Position numbers and translations under genes: made by a program | Assembly (NCBI GenBank): GCA_030141605.1 | Contig: JAQGDQ010000679.1 | Span: forward strand, 1-55,000 | DNA length: 55,000 nt | Direction: 5' to 3' | DNA from: Tubiluchus corallicola | Lineage: Eukaryota; Priapulida; Priapulimorpha; Priapulimorphida; Tubiluchidae | The notes under the pieces: model-generated | Database searches by the model: none | What the model saw: only the letters and a program-made list of their open reading frames with translations | Told to the model about the DNA's origin: nothing | Shown: positions 1 to 9,000 of the stretch, piece by piece | Numbering within the stretch: the stretch's first letter is position 1 | Layout: each line of letters begins with the position of its first letter

Positions 1-645
1 AGACTTTCTCGAAATGGAACATGGAACTAACTCGTAGTAGTTTGTTCGAGTGGAGATAATAAAAAAGATGTAATAAACACTCTCCCTGAGACCTCCACGA
101 ACTGCTTCACAAATGTTTTTGTACGTGGTTCTCGCTCGATTTTTGCGAAATATTAGACTCTCCATTTTGGTTGTTTTATGTTCGTTTTTCTCACAAAGTT
201 TTCGGAAATTTTGTATTTACATAACAGACAAAAACCAACCAACCAACAAACAAACTGTGTTGAAGCATAACTTTCTTGGTAGATGTAAAAATAATTAAAA
301 CAATTATCCTCCACGGTAATCCTAACCCTAAACTCACATTTTACTAAGTGTGCCATTTTTTCCTAGAAATTTTTTTGTCTACTTTTCCGTTTGTAGTAAA
401 TGTTTTTGTCTGTTAAGCCTATTAAATAAAAACTGTCTAAGAAATTTCCAAGAAACTTTGTGAAGAAAAGCGGGTATAGGCTGCCAAAATGGGAATCTGT
501 GTTCGCAAATCTTGATCGAACACCACGTACAAAAAACATTCGTGGAGGTCTCAGGGGGAGTTCCTAATACTTCTTTTTTGTTATCTCCACCTGGACAATC
601 AACTACGAGTTAGTTCAAGCTTACATTTCGAGAAATTCTCGCTTG
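1..645. mobile_element. Foldback/MITE-like element with about 200-bp inverted arms (left end may be cut by the window)
   Basis: Bases 5-225 and 430-640 are imperfect inverted copies of each other. Both arms carry GAACTAACTCGTAGT, GTGGAGATAA, CTGAGACCTCCACGAA, TTTTTGTACGTGGT and a CACAAAGTTT block in the same order when the right arm is reverse-complemented. The spacer has no coding potential. The two short open frames in the left arm are arm sequence, not genes. I see no transposase and cannot see a target duplication because the left end is at the window border, so the superfamily is unknown. Confidence 0.7.
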
Positions 646-1071
646 TAAGACTGTGTAGCACTGTTTATAACCTTTGCTTATTGTGTATCATTAATGTGCG
701 TGGCCTTATAAGTTATATAGTAAAAAAGGTAGATAAACACTATGTAGAACATTTGTGCATTATTTATTATAAATCTATTTAATGAACTTTGCGAGTGTTA
801 TGCTAGACTATATAATACCAACACAGGTACATTTTCTACATTTGTTTGTTTACCTTTGTGTTCCTTTTTTGACTCAAAAGAATCAGAAGAAAAAGTTTAG
901 GATTGTGCGGCTTTGGCAGAGTTCTGCTTCCTACTGAGCGAATTCTAGTTTTATTATAGAAATTAATCGCATAAAATAACATGTGCCATTTTTTCCGTGC
1001 CATTTTTCCCGGTCAAATCGGTCAAATGTTGTCATTCAAGAACATTGTGTGTCGTGTTCACACTCGTCTAA

Positions 1072-1944
1072 TGGCGCGTTCAGACGTTGAGACTTCTCTC
1101 GCAACTTCTCTCTGAAAGAAGTTGCAAAACCGTTCAACATTGCAACAACTTCCGAGAGAAGTTGCAAAACCGTTCACACGTTGTAACAAGTTGCGAGAGA
1201 AGTTTCAAAACCGTTCACACGTTGCAACGACTTCCGAGAGAAGTTGCAAAACCGTTCACACGTTGCAACGACTTCCGAGAGAAGTTGCAAAACCGTTCAC
1301 ACGTTGCAACAACTTCCAAGAGAAGTTGTAAAACCGTTCACACGTTGCAACAAGTTGCGAGAGAAGTCGCAAAACCGTTCACACGTTGCAACAAATTCCG
1401 AGAGAAGTTGCAAAACCGTTCACACGTTGCAACAAGTTGTGAGAGAGTTGCAAAACCGTTCACACGTTGCAACAAGTTGCGAGAGAAGTTGCCAAACCGT
1501 TCAACATTGCAACAAGTTGCGAGAGAAGTTGCAAAACCGTTCACACGTTGCAACAAGTTGTGAGAGAGTTGCAAAACCGTTCACACGTTGCAACAAGTTG
1601 TGAGAGAAGTCGCTAAACCGTTCACACGTTGCAACAAGTTGCGAGAGAAGTTGCAAAACCGTTCACACGTTGCAACAAGTTGCGAGAGAAGTTGCCAAAC
1701 CGTTCACACGTTGCAACAAGTTGCGAGAGAAGTTGCCAAACCGTTCACACGTTGCAACAAGTTGCCAGAGAAGTCGCAAAACCGTTCACACGTTGCAACA
1801 AGTTGTGAGAGAAGTCGCCAAACCGTTCACACGTTGCAACAAGTTGCGAGAGAAGTCGCAAAACCGTTCACACGTTGTGACTTTACTCTCAAAAAGAAGC
1901 TACGCAACAAATTGCGAGAGAAGTCTCTACGTCTGAACGCGTCA
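1072..1944. mobile_element. PIF/Harbinger-like MITE carrying an internal minisatellite
   Basis: Terminal inverted repeats of about 33 bp bound the element. The left end starts TGGCGCGTTCAGACG and the right end finishes CGTCTGAACGCGTCA; inside these the match continues through GAGACTTCTCTCGCAA with few mismatches. Both sides are flanked by TAA (1069-1071 and 1945-1947), the 3-bp TWA-type target duplication typical of PIF/Harbinger elements. The interior is almost entirely a 41-bp tandem array and encodes no transposase. The family name is inferred from TSD length and sequence only. Confidence 0.75.
1120..1930. repeat. 41-bp minisatellite, about 20 copies, inside the Harbinger-like MITE
   Basis: The unit reads GTTGCAAAACCGTTCACACG then TTGCAACAAGTTGCGAGAGAA, with small variants (39-41 bp). 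The block TTGCGAGAGAAGT is the reverse complement of the inner part of the element's own terminal repeat (ACTTCTCTCGCAA), so the array looks derived from the subterminal sequence. The three long plus-strand frames and one minus-strand frame across it are by-products of a stop-poor repeat, not genes. Confidence 0.9.
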
Positions 1945-1950
1945 TAACAG

Positions 1951-2162
1951 TAAAGGAGCTGAGGGTGGACGAATGCATGGAGTTGAGCGAAAAGCAGTTG
2001 AAATTTTCCAACACACTGCTGGCAGTTAAGTCGACTTTAGTCGACAATGCAGCGTCCCTAAATATATCAGATATTGAAGCAATAACAGTTTCATTACCTC
2101 ATTTTGTTTTAAAAAAGTCTTATGCACATCCTTTTCAATTTAACTTACAAAACTCTGCTTAA
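1951..2162 (+). CDS. Possible exon of an unidentified gene
   Basis: After a candidate acceptor TAACAG (AG at 1949-1950) the frame reads KELRVDECMELSEKQ and continues with balanced, non-repetitive composition through ...NISDIEA to a stop at 2160-2162. It lies in the same orientation as the better open frame at 2875-3479. I do not recognise the protein family. No strong GT donor is visible, so it may be a terminal exon, a pseudo-exon or chance. The acceptor sits directly against the right end of the Harbinger-like MITE; its TAA target copy forms part of TAACAG. Confidence 0.3.
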
Positions 2163-2262
2163 TTAGGAGTGAGATTCCCTGTTTTATTCTCATCTCTTTT
2201 TTCGTTTTTGTTTCGGTAATTTGGCCTTTTTCAATATTTTGTCTAATAGGCTGTATAATTAA

Positions 2263-2717
2263 CCCTTTCATACCAGTTGCATCCCGTGGGATACGAGAAT
2301 ATTTTCTGCCTTTAAAATTAATAAAATTTTAAAACTGACAGTTATTTGATCTGTTTATAGTTATTTTGATTTAAGCCAATAACAAGAGACTAAAATAGTG
2401 ATAAAATGGCAAACTAGAAAATCTACATAACATAAAAAACTGCGCAAGGTACAGTACTTTAGAGACGACTTTGTACAGATTAGCATAGCATGCATACTAA
2501 ATGTCTTAAATACTTTAAAAATTATCAGCAGTTGCAAAATGAAGCACATTTTATGCTTCCATTGAATCCCAATGTATCCCGTGGGATAGAGGCTATATTT
2601 AGCACACGGGCACAGGTAGAAAAATAATTATTATGTGTAAACAAGATGGACACACTGAAGAAAAGTACGAAGCCAAAAAAATTTTTCTTATTAAAAAATA
2701 ATTTGGAACTGAAAGGG
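2263..2717. mobile_element. TTAA-flanked MITE (piggyBac-like ends), copy 1
   Basis: The element starts CCCTTTCATACC and ends GAACTGAAAGGG, flanked on both sides by TTAA (2259-2262 and 2718-2721), the target site and duplication of piggyBac-type transposons. It is 455 bp and non-coding. Near each end is a palindrome around ATCCCGTGGGAT. An inverted 456-bp copy lies at 29926-30381. Assignment to piggyBac is from TSD and terminal bases only. Confidence 0.75.
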
Positions 2718-2874
2718 TTAAGCAACTAAAAGCTATAATAACTAGCATAATTTGACAATTTGACAACACACTGTTAAATAAAGAAATGTTAAAAATGTAA
2801 CAATTTGTGTAAATTTGCTTATTGATTTAAAGCTAGATCTATTTAATCTTCACACGTTTACAACTTGCTGCTTT

Positions 2875-3479
2875 TACAGGAAGCATTTTTCCTGGAGCCT
2901 GACCACGGGATAAATTTCAGCGAGCGTCTTACAAACTCTGGAACACTTCCAGACCTAAGTGAATTGAAGCAACTCTCAAAATTTGGGATCGAAGCGCTCT
3001 TAACCGACAAACGCGTCTACGAAACTGTCTTCACTAACAAACGGGTGTGTGTTGGATGGGAGCCGTTTAGATGTTTTCCAGAAAATTTAGAAACCATCTT
3101 TGATAAGCACAATCCGGTCGTAATCGTTGACAGTTTGGGCCACGACGGTTTACCAACTAGCATCAGTGTTTGCTCAAATATGATGTTAACACGAGACCAA
3201 TTATCAGCACAAATTACGATATACGGGCAGGAGAAAGTGCTTGCTGTAAAACACGCTTATGCGCAAGTGTTGCATGCTGCCGCCATCTATCGGAGGTATA
3301 TTATAAAATTCACTTTTCATCTTTTCTGTACGATGACCAGACGGGAATTAAAACTTGCTTTTGAGCGGAGTGGATTACGAGAAAGTACTTGGCATGGTAT
3401 GCAGGATCCACGAATGGTGGGGTTCGAAACGTCACTCTCGAACACGAGTGTAGTGACAGAAACGTATTCAAAAATGTGA
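2875..3479 (+). CDS. Probable 3'-terminal coding exon of an unidentified gene
   Basis: A good acceptor (TGCTTTTACAG, ending at 2874) opens a frame of about 200 codons beginning EAFFLEPDHGINFSERL and closing with TGA at 3477-3479. The composition is that of a globular soluble protein: mixed charged and hydrophobic residues, no repeats, no signal peptide or clear membrane segment. An internal AG|GTATAT at about 3295 could instead be a donor, in which case the last 60 codons would be intron. I cannot assign a family. The 3' flank from 3480 is AT-rich with no certain polyadenylation signal before the repeat at 3766. Confidence 0.5.
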
Positions 3480-3765
3480 CTTTAGCGTTATCATATACAA
3501 AAAGCTTTTTACAGAAATGAATCGGTAAAAAGAAATGGTTGCTTACTTTAGAGATCTAAATAATATAACACACATACATAGACGTATACTTCATTTGCCA
3601 TAAATGGATTACAACAAAATCACAATCTTCAGTGTTAAAAAAATATTTTCAATACAGAAACACTGTTAAATTCAAATCCGTCTTGTGCAAAACTATAAAC
3701 TACTACTGCATAAAATTAAAACTGAAAGCAATTACATACATATGTACTATAGGTTAACAAAACTA

Positions 3766-4395
3766 TATACATATTGTTGATGATGACATATCTTTACTTG
3801 CACAATATATACATTGTGCAAATATATATACAATTTGCAGACCAATAATTCTGCACTGTATCATGACAATAAGTCTTATTATATACAACAGGGTCAATTA
3901 ATATTATTAATTGTTATTTGGGTTATTGTTGTGTGTCTTGATTTATTGTATTATTTGAATTAGTTTGTGACGTGCATATGAACTTTGTAAAGTTTGAAAT
4001 AAAATATTAAATCAAATCGAATCAATTATAATTATGTCCTTAATACATGTACCACAAATTTGCTTATAAAACATTTTAGCAACTATTTATAATAATTAAG
4101 GTCCATAATAACAGAATTCATTCACTGGGACTATCTAGACTGCACTATTAGGAAAGCATTAAAAATGACAAACTTTTCTACATGCACGCTTTACTTACAA
4201 ATATATACCAACAAGGGCTTTTGCTAAAGTTTATGATAAAGCCAGGACAAATTTTGCCTGAGTTATACACACATTTATATATAATATATATAGAATATAA
4301 TATATATTTCTTACATATGTGCGTGAACTAAAATTTACACTGCATTATGCATTTAACCCTTTTACATCCCCTTACAAACTGATAAGATAAAACCG
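3766..4395. repeat. Dispersed repeat/segmental duplicate, copy A (partner at 54355-54806)
   Basis: This segment aligns in the same orientation with 54355-54806. Both contain ATAATTCTGCACTGTATCAT, AATTATAATTATGTCCTTAA, ACAGAATTCATTCACTGGGA and, at the right end, GCATTTAACCCTTTTACATC. Copy A holds a 121-bp LINE insertion (3901-4021) absent from copy B. No coding capacity. Confidence 0.8.
3901..4021 (+). mobile_element. 5'-truncated LINE 3' end inserted in copy A
   Basis: The sequence matches the reverse complement of about 12670-12785, the 3' end of a LINE fragment on the minus strand: both share GTTATTGTTGTGTGTC, GATTTATTGTATTATTTG and AAAGTTTGAAATAAAATA. It ends in an A/T-rich tail with AAATC-type repeats. 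Flanking TCAATTA at 3894-3900 and 4022-4028 is a target-site duplication. The paralogous segment at 54.48 kb is the empty site (CCAATTATAATT). Confidence 0.75.
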
Positions 4396-5640
4396 TCTCT
4401 TGCAAAATTAACTAGAGTATAGTTAATATACATACACAGGCATCTATACACAGAACTGGTATAAAAGGCTTTTATAATGCACTTTCATTTCAAAATATGC
4501 CTAGGAGGGCTGTGAAAAAGTGTTTATTTCAAAGGTAAGTAGCCCACAGTTTATCACGAGAATTATTATGCCTGCATAAAAGAGTTTTGGGCTTTTGGTA
4601 GTACCGGGTTTTTGTTTGCACAATAAATTAAACAGAGAGTCAAATCAAAGAAGATAAAATGAATTTAATATGAGTGAAATATTACTGAGGTTAAACTGAC
4701 AAACTGAGACGTCTGCTTTAAATTTTCAATATGTAACAAAAACACGCTCATACAAACCAGTGTTTTTAGTATGGATGCACATCATTGCATAATGTTTTCG
4801 AGACATTTGTGTAGTTATGTGTGAATTTTGTGCAACAACATTACTTCTGTATATGGAATTTAAGAGGTTAACATTGTGTCTTGATCTTGGTTTAAAATGT
4901 GTGTACTACTTCATTATTTAAAAAATGTAATACAGCAAAAATATGGTCTTGCAAACTAATTTTTTAGTACGCATGTAACATCATTGTCTCGTGTTTTCGA
5001 AACATTAATGTAGTTGTGTAAATTTTCACAACAAAATTTGCATTGTGAATTTAGGTTAATACATTATGCCAAATGTACTGTGCTTTGCAATTTTATCTTT
5101 AATATTTTTCTAAATCTAAGCGTGTGTATCTTCCAAGGTGCATATTCGTGGAAATTATGCGATAATTAAAAGCAATTATACTACACTTTTACATTGTCTT
5201 GCACATTATACCTGAGACCAAATGACGCGGTTGATTTTACCATTTTGCCGCTAAGTGAGTGACCAGCTACGTCAACTGCAGTTTACATCATAATGATCTT
5301 CGAGATTAAAACTCAATCGCTTCAAATGCAATATACACAATAATAGTGTCGGGAAATAACATTAACTTAGACATTCCCAATGACAAGCTTTAGCCTTAAT
5401 ATCTATAAAAATTAAAAATCTTCTAACAGTCTTAGACACGTACCTACATATATTCTTGAAGGTCATAATTTATTCAAAATAAAGCATAGCCTACCTTAAT
5501 CGCGGCAAAAATTCTTCTCGGTCTAATCTAAGTTATCTTGCTTGACATAATAACTAACACTAAGAGGCCAAAAGCAGCAGTCAATTCTTATCGCGATACT
5601 TTTCACCATAATTTTTTACCTAGAGTTAATTTGCTTTGGC
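4396..5640. repeat. Intergenic stretch with an old imperfect tandem duplication
   Basis: Bases about 4757-4845 and 4955-5040 are diverged direct copies (shared GTTTTCGA.ACATT, GTGTAGTT or ATGTAGTTGTGT, and ACATCATTG), about 195 bp apart. I see no gene, RNA gene or transposon terminus in the rest of the interval. Confidence 0.5.
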
Positions 5641-5840
5641 GCTTATGGCTTTCATACAATGCGCTGCGCAGACTGTACATGCCCGGATGCTGTATTTTTA
5701 GCTGAATTTGCGTTTCGCCCGCGTGATTCCGATGCTCTTTGTTCATTGATTGTACCGGCGTGATGTTGTTTTTCCCTATATTTTCGAAAATACCCCATTA
5801 ATAAACTATTAAACCTCGTCAGCAATTATCCAACACATCC

Positions 5841-5888
5841 ATGGCAACATGTCCGAAGACATCGACTTTGGTGAGTGGGGCAAAATGA
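5841..5888 (+). promoter_or_regulatory. Upstream out-of-frame ATG and short overlapping uORF
   Basis: An ATG at 5841 in the context CATCCATGG lies 8 bases before the ATG chosen for the ANKRD10-like protein (5849) and in another frame. It reads MATCPKTSTLVSGAK then TGA at 5886-5888, overlapping the main frame. Its context (G at +4) is at least as good as that of the main start, so leaky scanning would be needed. Whether 5841 is inside the mRNA is not known. Confidence 0.4.
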
Positions 5889-6064
5889 GCGAAGAAATCT
5901 TACAAAAACAATTTCCCTTGCACCGCGCTTGCAGGGACGGTGATTTGGATACAGTGACAATATTATTGGATTCCGATGCACCTAATGGAGGACGAAACGA
6001 TATTTATGTTGAAGATATATTCTACGGTTGGACGCCAGCACATTGGGCTGCGTATTTTGGGAAG
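5849..6064 (+). CDS. ANKRD10: ANKRD10-like exon 1
   Basis: 72 codons starting MSEDIDFGEWGKMSEE and ending AHWAAYFGK, followed by donor AAG|GTGAAT, phase 0. It contains the first ankyrin repeat (PLHRACRDGDLDTVTILL) and the first helix of the second (YGWTPAHWAAYFGK). The start is the first ATG in frame; stop codons lie close upstream in this frame. The open frame runs on into the intron to 6220, which is not coding. Confidence 0.88.
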
Positions 6065-9000
6065 GTGAATATCAGAATTTTCCTATCGTACGTATCGTAT
6101 TTCACATTTTGTGTATTGATTGTACAGCACTGCGCAAGCCAAGGGAAGCCGAAGGACAAATATTTAGCTGCAGCGCACGCGAGATGCGCTCACTGTCAAT
6201 ATAAATCTCGAAATTTATGATATTTTACAACAAGAGTTTCATGAAACTGTTCATTTTGTCTTTGACCAGCGAACTGAACGACTATTTTGTTTGTCATACA
6301 AAATACTTCTAGTAAAATAGGCCATTTAAATATAATTATCCGGACCAGAATTTCACTAACTCTAAGGTGGCGCTTTTGCCGTCAAAGTTTTATGTCTTGG
6401 CACTTGGCAACAATTTATTAGTCTTAGTATTGTGCTGAAATATCAACGTTTTTAATCATTTTAAAATAACACAGACTTGCTCAAAATTTAAAATATAAAA
6501 TTATTTTTTCTAATTACTACTTTGTGAATTTTTTATTTACTTGATTAGTCTAAATTTGATAATAATAATAATCAAACTAGCAAATTAGCGAGCACTTAGC
6601 TTCTGAAATTATGTAACCATAGTTGCATTTTTATTATAAGTATGAGTTCTTAATAATAAAAGTTCAGGTAATTTTTGTAACAAATTTTATGAGGCAGAAT
6701 TTCATTTTTTACAAACATGTAATTTTCTTAAAACCTTGTGTAATAAGGTGTGATAACAATGACATGCTAATTTATCATACCTCTAAATGCTTCAGAAACT
6801 GTGAAAATTGCTATAATATTTTGGTTAATGACCTTTGTACTGAAAGCCACAAATCCTTTAATAGATGACAAATGAGGTGTAGTTTTGCCAGTGTTTGTTT
6901 TACGATTAAAGAGAGCAACATGATAGTCGTTGAGGCTTATCATCATTGCTCCATTTGAATATTTTACCACTGGGTTACCAGATTACGGTTGCGAGGTGTT
7001 AATCGAGTTGCTAAAGCAATGACTAGATTGTAGTTACAACGTGTTAGGAATCTTTTCGGTCGGTGAGTTGTGTTAATTATAGTTAAAATTGTCTAATGCC
7101 AATCATTTTTATTTGCTTGAATAGGTGCAATAAAAATAAACAATTTGCAAACTGAGTGTTTAAGAGAAAGAGAATGTTTGTATTTCTTGCAATTGTGAAA
7201 CATATTTGCTTAAAAGGACAATTTTCTTGCATCTACAGAAAGGTTAATTGTAAGTAATCCAAGTCAGTTTTTTATTACAGGCCCTTAAAAACATTTATAG
7301 TTAAAAGGCCACGACTTTATTATTAAAACTTTTACTTTACATAGTTAAAAATCACGTTTGACATGACAGAAATCATGTCATAGTTTAAAATCATAATCAC
7401 GTTTGACATGACAGAAATCATGTCATAGTTTAAAATCACATTCGATATGATTTTTAACTATGTAAATTGAAAGTTTTAATAAAGTTGTGTTGTTTTAACT
7501 ATAAGTATTAATTCTAATTATAATTATATATATTAACAATAAATTTTATTTTTTGGTGATAGTTCAGACTAAGTCAAGTCGAGTAGATTTTGTTGATTTC
7601 AACCATGCAGTGTCTGCCACTTTTTTACTACATGTAATAGTAATAGTATTAATATTAGTAATAGTAATTTTATTTTCCTCCATAAATTTACAATGATTTG
7701 ACAATAAAATACACAAAAATACAAACGAACATGGGAGAAAGGTTGGCGAAAAACCAAAGGTTATCGAGTCAACCACCCTTCTCAAAAGACAGTAAACAAA
7801 AAGATGCTAATGACAGCAGACACAACTATATTAAAAAATACATAAACATTCAGAAATACAAAAACAAATACAACAATAGCAAAAAAACAAATCCAAAAAC
7901 TATGACAAATTTATGAACTACTAAGCAACTCATTGAAAATGCAGAATGTAGCATTATTGTAAAGTTTTGTAGATTTTCAGTTTCAACTTATACCGTTTGT
8001 GCATTAAGTTTTGTTCATTTGAACTTGACGTTACCAAGTCTAACATTTTATTACAAAGCTGAAGCTGGAAAATTAAAAATCCGATATTGCAGCTACTTTA
8101 AAATCTCAGTTTCAATTGGCCAAGTTATTAACTGCAGTTAAATGTTTTCTTTATTAAAAAAATTGTAATGATATAGTTGTTAATATATTACTTAATTTAA
8201 CGACTTATTCTTTTTGTTATTTATAGGCAAAGCTGATTCATTAAAAATGGCATGTTTATTAATTTATTAATAACGATGAATTTATTGAATTATTACTTAC
8301 ATTCTTCATAAGCAAAACTTATTAATAAATAAACAACATTTTAAGTACATTCAAAACATGTTGAAACTTGAAAAACTTATTTAATGATACTGGAATTTTA
8401 ATTTAATTGCTCGATTTAAAGAAATATGGCAAAACGACCAAACAAAGCAAAGTCATTCGCTTTGTTTCATTTAGTCTGCACTGCTATAGTTAGATAGATA
8501 GGTAGAAATTAATTTTTAAATGGATACATTAAAATTGCATTATTTTTATGTGAATATTGTTTCCATATTTAATGGTCCGTGCAGTTATTAAAGTTAAAAT
8601 GAGATAGTATTCAAAATTATAAGTAAATTACAAAGTTATCCTCTGTTTTCGTGTTCAACCTCCATATTCATATTCACTTTCGTATTTATCGTTGTTTTTT
8701 GCTAGTAGACCTCGATGAATATCTTAGCATTTTTTTATTATATAATTATTTTTTCTTAAATAATCACGATAGTAATCAAACAGTGATAATCCTTTGATTG
8801 ACATTGATTTTTCTATCATTACTCCTCAAAATCAGAACGAGAATTCAAGAATACAGCTGCCGTTGCACCTGCGGTACTTTCCAAGGCCAAGCGAGGTTAT
8901 TTCCACCGAGTAAAATTACGGGTCTGTAGTCATGGTAAACGCGACCAATGCCCCCAAGCTGTTTCGTGGCTGCAAGTCCACAAACCGCGCATGCGCATCG

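Noticed and set aside
1087-1947. Plus-strand frames of 158, 119, 119 and 88 codons
   Set aside because: All are readings of the 41-bp array inside a MITE in different frames.
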